From positions 1 to 64,000 of the forward strand of contig MESQ01000080.1 in the NCBI GenBank assembly GCA_001771065.1: a DNA stretch of 64,000 bases, given 5' to 3'. The position numbers were made by a program, and so were the translations under genes. Shown piece by piece: positions 10,053-19,356 of the stretch (position 1 is the stretch's first letter; every line of letters starts with the position of its first letter). This DNA comes from Burkholderiales bacterium RIFOXYD12_FULL_59_19 (GTDB lineage Bacteria > Pseudomonadota > Gammaproteobacteria > Burkholderiales > Burkholderiaceae_C). The notes under the pieces are model-generated. The model was not told where the DNA came from, did not search any database, and was given only the letters and a program-made list of their open reading frames with translations.

Positions 10053-12095
10053 ATGTCCGAGTCAACCGCACCCCTGGTGTCCGATATCCCGCTGTTTGAT
10101 GTCTTCATCGCACTGCCTCCCCAAGTGGAGGTTGAGCAGTTGACTTTGCATGAAACAAGTCTGACGCCGCAGCAAATCGAGACACTGTCCAATGCCTTGC
10201 GCAAAGCCCCGAAGGTCAAAATTGGTGCTGCCGTGGCAAGCGAACGCTGCGAACACGCCAAAGTGCAGTTTGCCAATTCAGGTCTGGTCCTGAGCATCGT
10301 GCCCTTGCTGGCACTACAGGCGGTCAGGCCAGGCAGCTTGAGTGAACACTTTACCTGCCCGGCCTGCAACCAGCAGGTGGTTCTGCCTGAAAACCGCCAA
10401 TGCCCTGCCTGCGGCGTGTTTGTTGACAAGGTGGACGAAGCCTTTCTGCTGAAGCGAAAAATCCTGCAGCAGGAACGTGCCAAAATTGAAATGCAGGCGG
10501 CCAGAGAAACGAGCGAAGCCGAGAAAAATACACGGCGGGCGCTGGAAGACGCGCTTCGGGCCAAAATACGCGAAGAACTGGAAGCCGAATACGGCCTGGC
10601 ACGCAAGGGAATGTTCCAGGGTAAAGCCGGTTTGATGCGGGCGACCGGGATCCTGGCCGTGGTGGCTGGCGCCTTTGTAGGCGGCCAAAACCTGCCCATG
10701 CAAAATTTGCCCTGGGCTGACAAGGCCAGTCAAAGTGCCAGTGCCGACAATGTTGACAAGATGCTCAGCACCGGCCTGGGGGCCAGCGCTGCGTCCGACA
10801 GCAGCGGTGCATCCGGCGACGCGCCGACCGGTAAGACCGGCGACCCCGATATTGACAATGACCCCATGATGCAGGCCATTGGGGGCCATCGGGTGGGCGC
10901 CAAAGGCATCAGCATGGAACAGGCGCTGGGCGCGGCCACGGTGTTGGCCAAATCCGTGGGCAATACCACCGCACAACGTGCCCTGGCTGGTGGTGCTGGC
11001 GGCGGTCCTGCAGCTGCCACGGCTGGCGGCGCAGCCCCTGCAGCTACCACGGCTGGCGGCGCAGCAGCCGCCACCGAAGTCCCCGCCGCCATCAAACTGA
11101 CGATGGAGGCCGAATTTGCCAGCACCCTGGCCGAGTTGGGGCAGCTACCGCGCGCCCGCGCGGCCCTTGACACCGTGAAAGCCAGGCCAACCTTGGCTGG
11201 CGAGCCCCAGGCTGCGCAAGCCGTCAGGCTTGCCGACCTTGAAATCCGGGCCTGGGCGCTGCAGTCCCTGCCCGAAGGCAAGGCACGTAATGCGGCCGAC
11301 AAACTGCGCGCCCTGGCAGAAGCCATATCCGACCCCGCTGAACGTACCCTGACGCTGAGCCGAGCCGGTGTCATTTTGAGTCAGCAAACGCAGCTCGCAC
11401 CAGAGGTTTCACACGCCTTCTTGGCTTTGGCTGCCAATGCCGTGAAGACCGTGGCGGACACCAACCAAAGAAGCCTCCTGGTGGGCGAGTGGATGGTTGC
11501 CATGGGCCATGTTTTGCTGGCCGAGGCCAGTACCCACGCCAGTGCAGGACGCTGGGCCAAGGTCCAAAAATCGGCATCGGCCTTGGCCAATCTGATGGAA
11601 CAGGCCCCCAATGACACCACCCTGTTCAAGTTCCACGCGCTCAATTTCCGTATGCAACAACTTTTAGGACAAGGCAGCAAGGCCGACCAAAGCCTGAAAA
11701 CCGCCTTGTCTTTGGCAGCCAATTTCAGCAAATTTGCAGAACGTGGCGAGGCACTGCGCCGCACGGCCCAACTGGCGGGTCACGAGGCGCAAGCTGCCAT
11801 TGCGCCCGCCGTCAATGCCTTGATGGCCCAACTGGACTCAGCCAGCGGACCGGACAAAGCCCAGGCCCTGGTGCAATTGGCCTTGCTGCAAGCGCAGGCG
11901 GGTGCCCAGGAAGCTGCAGATCGCCTGAGTCAGCAAGCGGAGTCGGTCAACGGCCTGACTGCGATGGAACGGCTTGAGGTCAAATCCGATCTAATTGTGC
12001 GGACCGATCTGGCCATGGCGAAGGCTTTGCACCAGTCTGGCGCACTGGCACAGGCCGAAAACCTGTTGCAGCGCATCAGCGACTATCTTTATTAA
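10053..12095 (+). CDS. Zinc-ribbon, single-pass membrane protein with helical repeats, function unknown
   Basis: I do not recognise this 680-residue protein. Residues 1-95 are a globular N-terminal part. A zinc ribbon with two CPAC motifs lies at about 101-124 (FTCPACNQQVVLP, then QCPACGVF). A charged coiled coil follows at about 140-185 and a likely membrane helix near 196-215 (ATGILAVVAGAFVGG). An Ala/Gly/Thr-rich linker holding a tandem repeat comes next. The Ala-rich helical C-terminal half (about 340-680) resembles TPR-type repeats. A small membrane protein starts 7 bp after its stop and is probably co-transcribed. It could be an envelope scaffold, but that is speculation. Confidence 0.7.
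   Translation: MSESTAPLVSDIPLFDVFIALPPQVEVEQLTLHETSLTPQQIETLSNALRKAPKVKIGAAVASERCEHAKVQFANSGLVLSIVPLLALQAVRPGSLSEHFTCPACNQQVVLPENRQCPACGVFVDKVDEAFLLKRKILQQERAKIEMQAARETSEAEKNTRRALEDALRAKIREELEAEYGLARKGMFQGKAGLMRATGILAVVAGAFVGGQNLPMQNLPWADKASQSASADNVDKMLSTGLGASAASDSSGASGDAPTGKTGDPDIDNDPMMQAIGGHRVGAKGISMEQALGAATVLAKSVGNTTAQRALAGGAGGGPAAATAGGAAPAATTAGGAAAATEVPAAIKLTMEAEFASTLAELGQLPRARAALDTVKARPTLAGEPQAAQAVRLADLEIRAWALQSLPEGKARNAADKLRALAEAISDPAERTLTLSRAGVILSQQTQLAPEVSHAFLALAANAVKTVADTNQRSLLVGEWMVAMGHVLLAEASTHASAGRWAKVQKSASALANLMEQAPNDTTLFKFHALNFRMQQLLGQGSKADQSLKTALSLAANFSKFAERGEALRRTAQLAGHEAQAAIAPAVNALMAQLDSASGPDKAQALVQLALLQAQAGAQEAADRLSQQAESVNGLTAMERLEVKSDLIVRTDLAMAKALHQSGALAQAENLLQRISDYLY
11007..11066 (+). 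repeat. Two-copy 30-bp tandem repeat inside a coding region
   Basis: Units 11007-11036 and 11037-11066 are near-identical (CTGCAGCT[G/A]CCACGGCTGG...). They encode two copies of an Ala/Thr/Gly decapeptide in the linker of the zinc-ribbon protein. Slippage at this site would change linker length in steps of ten residues without breaking the frame. Confidence 0.8.
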
Positions 12096-12101
12096 ATACG
12101 G

Positions 12102-12452
12102 ATGAAAACGCCAGCCCAGCAGCCCGCAAACACCGGAAGCAACACAAGCCTGTGGGCTGGGGTGGCGGTGCTCATGGTCATTGTGCTGGCCATGGGTGCC
12201 GCGCTGATACGCATCCAGGCCCAGCCGCAGGAACCACGCCTGGTGGTCTTGCCCGACGCGGTGGCAACATCCACCACAGCACAAGCGGCAGCTGCAGCCA
12301 GTGGGCCCACACCAGTTGTGCCAGCCGAAAGCCCGTTGCCGCCAGCGCCATCTGCCGGGACCCAGCAACCCCGGATCGTTCAACCACACACGTCAGAACC
12401 GGCCGTGGCGCGGCCCCCTGAGCGGGACGCAGTACCCGGCGCTAGCCGCTGA
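12102..12452 (+). CDS. Small single-pass membrane protein, function unknown
   Basis: A 116-residue protein with a short N-terminal cytoplasmic tail, one strong hydrophobic helix at about 16-38 (LWAGVAVLMVIVLAMGAALI) and an Ala/Pro-rich tail. It starts 7 bp after the zinc-ribbon protein and its 3' end overlaps the convergent MFS gene by 11 bp. No conserved motif was recognised. Proximity suggests it works with the upstream membrane protein. Confidence 0.6.
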   Translation: MKTPAQQPANTGSNTSLWAGVAVLMVIVLAMGAALIRIQAQPQEPRLVVLPDAVATSTTAQAAAAASGPTPVVPAESPLPPAPSAGTQQPRIVQPHTSEPAVARPPERDAVPGASR

Positions 12453-13677
12453 GACCTGGCGACACCGGACTGGACCGGCGCAAGCTCAGGCGCTGCGCCA
12501 GCATCAGCGCGCCCACACCCATCCCGCTCAAACCCAGCAGCAGCCACAAGCCGTGGCTGTAGCCTGCCTGGGGTGACCACATCAGACCCAACAGCAGCGG
12601 GGCTGCCGCCCGTGCCAAGGCCATCGGCACACCCAAAGCACCGTTGAGTGTGGCCACATGGTCACGGCTCACGTACTGTGCAATCGCCGTGCCCTTGACA
12701 ATGGTGAGCATGCCATTACCAAGCCCGTAAAGCAGCGCAAACAGGCCCACCACCACCACCTGCCAGGGCGCAAGAAATGGCGCCAGCAACAGCAGCAGCA
12801 GCGCCAACGGAATCAACAGCGGCACCAACCGGTTGACCTGATGCAGGTCGGCATGGTGCTCAAAGAAAAAAAGCAGCAAACGGCCAAGCACCTGCGCCAG
12901 GCCAATGGCAGCGGGCAGCGCAATGACCCAAAACTCGGGCAAGCCGTTTTCGCGCAACAGGCTCACCATGTGGGCCGGAATGGCGACCGTGACCGACATC
13001 ATCACCACCGTGAAAACGCCCACCAGCAAGAAAGGCGCGCTGCGCAGCAGGGGCCGCACACCTGGCACAGGGCCGTCGGCCTGATGCGCCGTAAACCTTG
13101 CCGACACGGGCGCCCCGCGCAAGCCGAGCCAATGCAGCGGCGCACACAGCAACACATGCAACAAGGCCAGCCCGAGCACGGCATCACGCCAGCCAAATAC
13201 CTTCATGAGCCAGGCCGTGAACGGAATAAACACCGTACTGGCCAGGCCACCCAAAAAGGTGAGCGTGATGATGGCGCGGCGAAAATCGTGCGGAAAACGT
13301 CGCGTCAGCAAGGCAAAGGCCGGTGAGTACAACACCGCCGCCATGGCTGCACCCAAACCCAGCCAGACCGCATACAAACCGGCCAGGCTGGTCACCCGGC
13401 TATGCAAGACCAGGCAAAGCCCGGCCAGCAGGGAACCCACCGTCATCACGGTACGCTCATGGCCGCGATCAATCCAGCGGCCCACCGGATAGGCCATCAG
13501 CCCTTCGGCCAGCAAGCCCAGACTGAACGCCAGCGACACCTGGGCGCGGCTCAGTCCCAGGTCGCGCTCCAGTGGCTCGATCAGCAGGGAAAACAGGTAA
13601 AAAATACTGCCCCAACTGATCAGCTGCGCCAGTGACAGGCGCAGCACAAAAGAGGCATTAAAACGCGTGGATAACAT
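12442..13677 (-). CDS. Major facilitator superfamily transporter
   Basis: Inner-membrane secondary transporter of about 411 residues with roughly 12 hydrophobic segments. An MFS loop motif lies between helices 2 and 3 (GRWIDRGHERTVM). The start at 13677 (MLSTRFNASFVLRLS) is preferred, because the 33 residues of the longer ORF are Pro-rich and overlap the region next to comM. It follows comM by 13 bp on the same strand. Substrate is unknown; the pattern resembles the monocarboxylate/oxalate-formate antiporter-like group, but this is weak. Confidence 0.8.
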   Translation of the reverse strand: MLSTRFNASFVLRLSLAQLISWGSIFYLFSLLIEPLERDLGLSRAQVSLAFSLGLLAEGLMAYPVGRWIDRGHERTVMTVGSLLAGLCLVLHSRVTSLAGLYAVWLGLGAAMAAVLYSPAFALLTRRFPHDFRRAIITLTFLGGLASTVFIPFTAWLMKVFGWRDAVLGLALLHVLLCAPLHWLGLRGAPVSARFTAHQADGPVPGVRPLLRSAPFLLVGVFTVVMMSVTVAIPAHMVSLLRENGLPEFWVIALPAAIGLAQVLGRLLLFFFEHHADLHQVNRLVPLLIPLALLLLLLAPFLAPWQVVVVGLFALLYGLGNGMLTIVKGTAIAQYVSRDHVATLNGALGVPMALARAAAPLLLGLMWSPQAGYSHGLWLLLGLSGMGVGALMLAQRLSLRRSSPVSPGLSG

Positions 13678-13690
13678 GTCTGGACCCAGC

Positions 13691-15226
13691 CTAGGACGCG
13701 CGCAAGGCGCGCCGGTATTGCATGGCTTCGGCGACGTGACCAACCTGGGTGCTGTGGGCGCCGGCCAAGTCGGCAATGGTGCGCGCCACCTTGAGCGCCC
13801 GGTGCGTGCTACGCGCCGACCAGCCCAGTCGGGTGGCCGCCACGTTGAGGAACTTGGCCGCTGCCTCGTCCAGCAGCAGATAACGCTCCAGCGCCTGACC
13901 CTGCAAAGCCTGATTGGTCACCCCCTGGCGCGACACCGAGCGCTCACGCGCGGCGCTACAACGGGCACGAATATCCGCGCTTGACTCACCGGCTGGCGCC
14001 TGCAGCAGCTCGCTGCTGGCCACCGCGGGCACTTCAACATGCAAGTCAATTCGGTCAATCAGCGGGCCGCTGAGCTTGCCCTGGTAACGCGCCACCTGAT
14101 CGGGTGTGCAGCGACAGGTCTTGTGCGTCGAACCCAAATAACCGCAGGGGCACGGGTTCATGGCCGCAATCAACTGGAACTGCGCCGGAAAATCGGCACG
14201 GCGTGCCGCCCGCGAGATGGTGATGCGCCCGGTCTCCAGCGGCTCGCGCAGGGCCTCCAGCGCAGCACGCGAAAATTCAGGAAATTCGTCCAAAAACAGC
14301 ACGCCATGGTGCGCCAGCGAGATCTCACCCGGGCGCGGCGGTGAGCCTCCGCCCACCAGTGCCACGGCGCTGGCGGTGTGATGCGGGTGACAGGTGGGAC
14401 GCTGCGCCCATTGCGCCAGCACAAAGCGCCCACCCAGGCTGGCAATGGCAGCGCTTTGCAAGGCCTCGTCGGTGGTCATGGGCGGCAGCAAGCCGGCAAA
14501 ACGCTGCGCCAGCATCGACTTGCCCGACCCCGGAGGCCCCATCAGCAACAGGCTGTGGCCACCAGCGGCGGCGATCTCGAGCGCCCGTTTGGCAGCCAGT
14601 TGACCCTTCACATCGGCCATGTCTGGGTAATGCGCCTCCTGCATGTGTGTCACCGCGCTGACCCGGCTCCAGCCGCTGGCAGGTTCTGGCGCGGGCGCAT
14701 CTGTCGCCTGCGGCAGAAAATGCTGCACCACATCAAGCAAATGCTGCGCCCGGTACACCTGCGCGCCAGGCACCAGCGCCGCTTCTTCGGCACTGCCGGG
14801 CGGCAACACCAGTTGTGTCACCACATGGCTGGCGTGTAATGCCAGACTCATCGCCAGCGCGCCACGCACGGCACGCAGCTCACCCGACAGCGACAGCTCG
14901 CCAGCAAATTCATAACCCGCCAGCTTGCCGGCATCAATCTGGCCGCTGGCCGCCAGAATGCCCAGCGCAATGGGCAAGTCAAAACGCCCCGAGTCCTTGG
15001 GCAGGTCGGCAGGCGCCAGATTGACGGTGATTCTTTTGTTGTTGGGAAATTCGAGCCCCGAGTTCTGCAGCGCCGAGCGGACCCGCTCGCGCGCTTCCTT
15101 GACCTCCACGTCCGCCAGGCCCACCAACGTGAAACTAGGCAAGCCATTGGCCAGATGCACCTCGACCGTGACTGCGGCGGCCTCCAGCCCCAGCAAGGCC
15201 CGGCTTTGCACCAAAGACAAACTCAT
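13691..15226 (-). CDS. comM: ComM-family AAA+ ATPase (YifB, Mg-chelatase-like)
   Basis: Hexameric helicase that promotes branch migration during natural transformation in other bacteria. The 511-residue length is standard. An N-terminal Lon-S5-like domain (about 1-170) precedes the Mg-chelatase-type AAA+ core. Walker A is GPPGSGKS at about 229-236 and Walker B is GVLFLDEFPEF. A Cys-rich insert (MNPCPCGYLGSTHKTCRC) and the C-terminal Mg_chelatase_C domain complete the family pattern. The stop is 13 bp before the MFS gene. Its presence suggests, but does not prove, DNA uptake ability. Confidence 0.93.
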   Translation of the reverse strand: MSLSLVQSRALLGLEAAAVTVEVHLANGLPSFTLVGLADVEVKEARERVRSALQNSGLEFPNNKRITVNLAPADLPKDSGRFDLPIALGILAASGQIDAGKLAGYEFAGELSLSGELRAVRGALAMSLALHASHVVTQLVLPPGSAEEAALVPGAQVYRAQHLLDVVQHFLPQATDAPAPEPASGWSRVSAVTHMQEAHYPDMADVKGQLAAKRALEIAAAGGHSLLLMGPPGSGKSMLAQRFAGLLPPMTTDEALQSAAIASLGGRFVLAQWAQRPTCHPHHTASAVALVGGGSPPRPGEISLAHHGVLFLDEFPEFSRAALEALREPLETGRITISRAARRADFPAQFQLIAAMNPCPCGYLGSTHKTCRCTPDQVARYQGKLSGPLIDRIDLHVEVPAVASSELLQAPAGESSADIRARCSAARERSVSRQGVTNQALQGQALERYLLLDEAAAKFLNVAATRLGWSARSTHRALKVARTIADLAGAHSTQVGHVAEAMQYRRALRAS

Positions 15227-15247
15227 GGAATGATCTCGCTTTAAAAA

Positions 15248-15296
15248 GTGCGTTTCTTAGCGCACGGCGGACAAATTTGCACTTTTTTGGTGCAAA
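15248..15296 (+). promoter_or_regulatory. Two NtrC-like binding sites (enhancer) upstream of glnK
   Basis: Two inverted repeats lie about 30 bp centre to centre. GTGCG (15248-15252) pairs with CGCAC (15261-15265). TTTGCAC (15276-15282) pairs with GTGCAAA (15290-15296) and closely resembles the NtrC consensus TGCACC-N-GGTGCA. They sit about 105-150 bp upstream of the expected sigma-54 start, a usual enhancer distance. NtrC binding is inferred. Confidence 0.7.
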
Positions 15297-15375
15297 CTGT
15301 CTTTTTATACAGATATCTTAGCGCAAAGCACCGCCTGCATGGCGACGAGCCTGATCTGCGGGCCTGAAATAAGGT

Positions 15376-15391
15376 TGGCATGAACCCTGCT
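15376..15391 (+). promoter_or_regulatory. Sigma-54 promoter of glnK-amtB
   Basis: TGGCATGAACCCTGCT matches the -24/-12 consensus TGGCACG-N4-TTGCW, with GG (15377) and GC (15389) exactly 10 bp apart. It lies about 88 bp before the glnK start, downstream of two NtrC-like sites, and predicts induction under nitrogen limitation. Confidence 0.8.
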
Positions 15392-15454
15392 TATCATGCC
15401 TGTCCATTCAACCGTTGGAGGGCTTATGAAGCTTCAATCATCGGACATCAATGA

Positions 15455-15817
<363 letters not shown>

Positions 15818-15841
15818 CCAACCCGACTTGAGATCACCAAC

Positions 15842-17380
15842 ATGAAAAAACTACTTGCCTCCCTCACCCTGGGTTTGAGCCTGTTGCTTGGCAGCACCGC
15901 CATGGCCCAAACCCCTGCGGCGCCAGCCGCTTCCGAAGCTGCTCCCGTGGCGGCCATGGCCGAAGCCAAACCGGCTGAAGCCCCCGCTGCCGCACCGGCG
16001 GCTGCGCCCGCCGCGCCGGACGTTGCCGAAGCAGCACCGGCGCCTGTCCCCAACAAGGGTGACACCGCCTGGATGATGGTCTCCACCCTGCTGGTGATCT
16101 TGATGACTGTGCCAGGCCTGGCGCTGTTCTATGGCGGCCTGGTGCGCTCCAAGAACATGCTGTCGGTGCTGATGCAGGTCATGGTCACGTTCTCGCTGAT
16201 CGTGGTGCTATGGTTCATCTACGGCTACAGCCTGGCGTTTACCGAGGGCAACGCGTTCTTTGGCGGCTTTGATCGTCTCTTCATGGCCGGAGTCTGGGAC
16301 AACGCGGCGGGCACCTTTGCCAATGGCGCCACCTTCAGCAAGGGTGTGGTCATCCCGGAAATCGTGTTTGCCGCTTTCCAGGCCACCTTTGCCGGCATCA
16401 CCGGCGCGCTGATCGTGGGTGCCTTTGCCGAACGCATGAAGTTTTCAGCCGTGCTGATGTTCATGGCGCTGTGGTTCACTTTCAGCTACGCCCCGATTGC
16501 CCACATGGTGTGGTTCTGGATGGGCCCTGACGCCTACACCGCCGCCGACCTGGTGGATGGTCTCAATGCCAAAGCCGGTTACCTCTGGCAGTCTGGCGCG
16601 CTCGACTTTGCTGGCGGCACGGTGGTGCACATCAACGCTGCTGTGGCGGGTCTGATTGGCGCCTACATGGTGGGCAAGCGTATTGGCTACGGCAAGGAAT
16701 CCATGGCCCCGCACAACCTGACCCTGACCATGGTGGGCGCATCGCTGCTGTGGGTGGGCTGGTTTGGCTTTAATGCCGGTTCTGCGCTCGAAGCCAACGG
16801 CTTTGCCGCGCTGGCCTTCATCAACACCTTTGGCGCCACTGCGGCGGCGGTGCTGGCCTGGTGTATTGGCGAAACGCTGATGCGTGGCAAGGCATCCATG
16901 CTGGGCGCGGCTTCGGGTTGTGTGGCAGGTTTGGTGGCCATCACCCCGGCTGCAGGCAACGTCGGCATCGGTGGTGCGCTGATCATCGGCTTCCTGTCTG
17001 GCTTTGCCGGTCTGTGGGGCGTGAATGGCCTGAAGAAACTGCTGGGCGCTGACGACTCACTCGACGTGTTTGGTGTGCACGGTGTTTGCGGCATCCTGGG
17101 TGCCATCCTGACCGGTGTCTTCAACAGCCCGGCCCTGGGCGGCCCCGGCTATGTGGCCGACTGGGTCACCGCTTCCATGGTGACTGCCGACAACTTCTCC
17201 ATTGCTTCGCAAGTCTGGATTCAAACCAAGGCGGTGCTGACCACCGTGATCTGGTCTGGCGTAGTGTCGTTTATTGCCTTCAAGATTGTTGACCTGACGA
17301 TTGGTCTGCGTGTGTCTGAAGAGCATGAGCGCGAAGGTCTGGATGTCACATCACACGGCGAGACGGCCTACAGCCGTTAA
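15842..17380 (+). CDS. amtB: Ammonium transporter AmtB
   Basis: Inner-membrane trimeric channel for ammonium. The 512-residue protein begins with a cleavable signal peptide (about 1-22, STAMAQ). An unusual Ala/Pro/Glu-rich stretch of about 45 residues precedes the first transmembrane helix (GDTAWMMVSTLLVILMTVPGLALFYGG). The family core is complete, with the pore-His region TVVHINAAVAGL and the conserved FGVHGVCGILGAILTG. The C-terminal tail binds GlnK in homologues. It follows glnK and is followed by a strong terminator. Confidence 0.95.
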   Translation: MKKLLASLTLGLSLLLGSTAMAQTPAAPAASEAAPVAAMAEAKPAEAPAAAPAAAPAAPDVAEAAPAPVPNKGDTAWMMVSTLLVILMTVPGLALFYGGLVRSKNMLSVLMQVMVTFSLIVVLWFIYGYSLAFTEGNAFFGGFDRLFMAGVWDNAAGTFANGATFSKGVVIPEIVFAAFQATFAGITGALIVGAFAERMKFSAVLMFMALWFTFSYAPIAHMVWFWMGPDAYTAADLVDGLNAKAGYLWQSGALDFAGGTVVHINAAVAGLIGAYMVGKRIGYGKESMAPHNLTLTMVGASLLWVGWFGFNAGSALEANGFAALAFINTFGATAAAVLAWCIGETLMRGKASMLGAASGCVAGLVAITPAAGNVGIGGALIIGFLSGFAGLWGVNGLKKLLGADDSLDVFGVHGVCGILGAILTGVFNSPALGGPGYVADWVTASMVTADNFSIASQVWIQTKAVLTTVIWSGVVSFIAFKIVDLTIGLRVSEEHEREGLDVTSHGETAYSR

Positions 17381-17390
17381 TCAGAGAGGG

Positions 17391-17480
17391 GGCTGCCAGC
17401 ATCAAGGGCTGGCAGCCAGAAAATCAGTCTCTCCTTGTGTTTTGAAACCCACCCAGCTTCGGCTGCGGTGGGTTTTTTTT
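17391..17480 (+). terminator. Tandem hairpins with a rho-independent terminator after amtB
   Basis: The first hairpin is a perfect 10-bp stem, GGCTGCCAGC (17391-17400) with GCTGGCAGCC (17408-17417), but has no T-run. The second is a textbook terminator: AAACCCACC (17445-17453) pairs with GGTGGGTTT (17467-17475), an inner CAGC-TTCG-GCTG tetraloop stem extends it, and T's run to 17480. Confidence 0.9.
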
Positions 17481-17541
17481 GCCCGCCTATTTGACGACGC
17501 TGTTGGCTCAAGAAACGCTGGCAAACCAATACAGGCGAGGG

Positions 17542-18087
17542 TTAGGCGTCGGTTTCAGCTACCAACGCCTGCAACTTGAGAATGGTTGCCCAGTTTCTGG
17601 TTGTCACTGATCTCCCTGCGTTGCCGAGCAATACTCGTCCAGCTTTGCTTTCCAAGATGCCGGCTGCGCAGTGCAAGTACGCGGCATTCTTGCCGACCAA
17701 GAAACGCTCGGGCAACACGACCAAAGATTCGACTGCACCAAGCCCGGATAACATGGCGTTGTCTTGAGCGAAGACAACCAAGAGATGTGAATGGTTGTTT
17801 GCCTGCTCGGCCAACTGGTTCTCACCAACGATGGCCGACAACTCTTTCGCCGACTTGACGATGACGGGTACTTCCACCTTCAGTTGTTCCGATATGGCGG
17901 CGGCTATGGTTGCCGCATGCTTGGCCTGCGTTCCCTTGGTTGCTCGGAATACGGCGTTGCCGCTATTGAGCAGCGTCGCGACGTCTGTGTACCCAAGTTC
18001 AGTCAGCAAGGCTCGCAGATCGGCCATGGCAATTCGCTTGGCTTTGCCAACATTGATGCCGCGCAACAGGGCCACAAATTTTGGCAT
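17542..18087 (-). CDS. DUF1697 family protein
   Basis: A 181-residue cytoplasmic protein beginning MPKFVALLRGINVGKAKRI, the diagnostic start of DUF1697, followed by the conserved LLNSGNAVF segment. The family length is about 180 residues and its biochemical role is unknown. It is the last gene of a minus-strand group with the AlaX-like and SRPBCC genes; 22 bp separate it from AlaX. There is no sign of truncation. Confidence 0.85.
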   Translation of the reverse strand: MPKFVALLRGINVGKAKRIAMADLRALLTELGYTDVATLLNSGNAVFRATKGTQAKHAATIAAAISEQLKVEVPVIVKSAKELSAIVGENQLAEQANNHSHLLVVFAQDNAMLSGLGAVESLVVLPERFLVGKNAAYLHCAAGILESKAGRVLLGNAGRSVTTRNWATILKLQALVAETDA

Positions 18088-18109
18088 TGGCGACGCCTAT
18101 CGTTGAAAT

Positions 18110-18823
18110 TCAGCGGACGCCGAGGGCGCTCCGCTGGAAGGATGGCTTGGCATCGCTGGGCTGCGACTGATGAGATTCCGGTAATGCAACATAAATCTCG
18201 ATTCGCTCCTGGTTCTTGCCCTGATTCTTTCTCTTGAGCGAAATTGAGCCAACTTCTCCAGTCCTGCTCACATGCGTTCCGCCGCACGGTACACGGGAAA
18301 AGTCATTGATCATCCAGTAACGACGTTCCGCCACGATGTCTTCAAACCCGGTAACGATAACAAGGTTGGCGGCAACAATGGCGTTGGCGGCATCGGCAAT
18401 GTCCGGCAAAATTTCTGCAATGCTTGCGGGCAAATCGAAATCAATGCGGGCTTTGTCCTGGGAGATATGCGCACCTGTCTTTTTGACCCCGGGCAGTTTG
18501 CGATAAACAAGTTCCAAAACCAGTTCAGCGGCGAAGTGCAAGCGCATGAGCTGGTAGCGGCGCGGCCAGTCAATCTCGACCACCACCGGTTGTCCAACCT
18601 TGAGCGAATGCCCATCTGGCAATGCGTACCAGATATCAGTCCCACGCTTGCTTGCCTGGCGCACCTGGAAGCCGCCAATTGTTCCATGGTCACGTTCCTG
18701 CCCGCCCGATAGCGCAAAGAAAATGGTCGAACATAACAAAACCTCATCATCAGCGACGGCAGACACGCTTGTCTCCACCCGGGTAAGGTAGGGGTCTTCC
18801 CAGAAAAGCTTGCGAGACGTCAT
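18110..18823 (-). CDS. Alanyl-tRNA editing protein (AlaX family)
   Basis: Free-standing homologue of the AlaRS editing domain that would hydrolyse mischarged Ser- or Gly-tRNA(Ala). The 237-residue protein shows the start MTSRKLFWEDPYLTRVE, the segment FFALSGGQERDHGTI and the C-terminal CGGTH zinc motif. The usual first zinc pair HxxxH reads HFAAE, so one His is replaced by Glu; some members of the group appear to have this. Start 18823 is chosen because its ATG overlaps the stop of the SRPBCC gene (ATGA), giving translational coupling. Confidence 0.85.
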   Translation of the reverse strand: MTSRKLFWEDPYLTRVETSVSAVADDEVLLCSTIFFALSGGQERDHGTIGGFQVRQASKRGTDIWYALPDGHSLKVGQPVVVEIDWPRRYQLMRLHFAAELVLELVYRKLPGVKKTGAHISQDKARIDFDLPASIAEILPDIADAANAIVAANLVIVTGFEDIVAERRYWMINDFSRVPCGGTHVSRTGEVGSISLKRKNQGKNQERIEIYVALPESHQSQPSDAKPSFQRSALGVR

Positions 18824-19356
18824 GGTTGTCCGGCTTGCGAGGCCCAAGGTGTGACATGAGGGGCGGCCAAGGGTGCGGGCTCTTGGGCGGACCCCTCGAT
18901 GGCAGGGTGGGCGGCATTTTTCCCGTGTTGAACTTCAGCCGCAAGGCGCTCTAGATTTTGCTCGTTAGCCAAGGCCACAAATTGGGCTATTCTGTCGTAG
19001 TGCTCTGCAGTATCAAAGGTCTGCCGCCACTTTACTTCTGTGCCACCATCCTTCGGCACGAGTTCTATGGTCAATAAAAAGTGATGCCCATTGAGATGTT
19101 CGATCTCGAAGACCTGATTGGCAATGACGCGGGTGAATCGGCTCTCGTTCGGGTAGTTTTTGCCATCCGGACCCTGCATTGTTAGTAGCCACTTCCCACC
19201 GGACCTGAAGTCAAACTGGTGAATCGTGTTCGTGAATCCAGCTGGGCCCCACCACTTGGCAACCCGAATAGGATCGCTCATGGCGGCAAAGACTTCCGGC
19301 GCTGTGGCAGTGAGCATTTTGGACCTTGAATCGGAGCGCGTTTCGATGGGTTCCAT
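18820..19356 (-). CDS. SRPBCC (AHSA1/START-like) domain protein
   Basis: A 178-residue protein of the activator-of-Hsp90-like ligand-binding fold. Its recognisable features are TAPEVFAAMSDPIRVAKWWGP near the start, the FRSGGKWLLTMQGPDG strand and the TFDTAEHYDRI tail. The last 40 residues are Ala/Pro-rich and outside the domain. It is the first gene of a three-gene minus-strand group with alaX and the DUF1697 gene. Ligand and role are unknown. Confidence 0.8.
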   Translation of the reverse strand: MEPIETRSDSRSKMLTATAPEVFAAMSDPIRVAKWWGPAGFTNTIHQFDFRSGGKWLLTMQGPDGKNYPNESRFTRVIANQVFEIEHLNGHHFLLTIELVPKDGGTEVKWRQTFDTAEHYDRIAQFVALANEQNLERLAAEVQHGKNAAHPAIEGSAQEPAPLAAPHVTPWASQAGQP

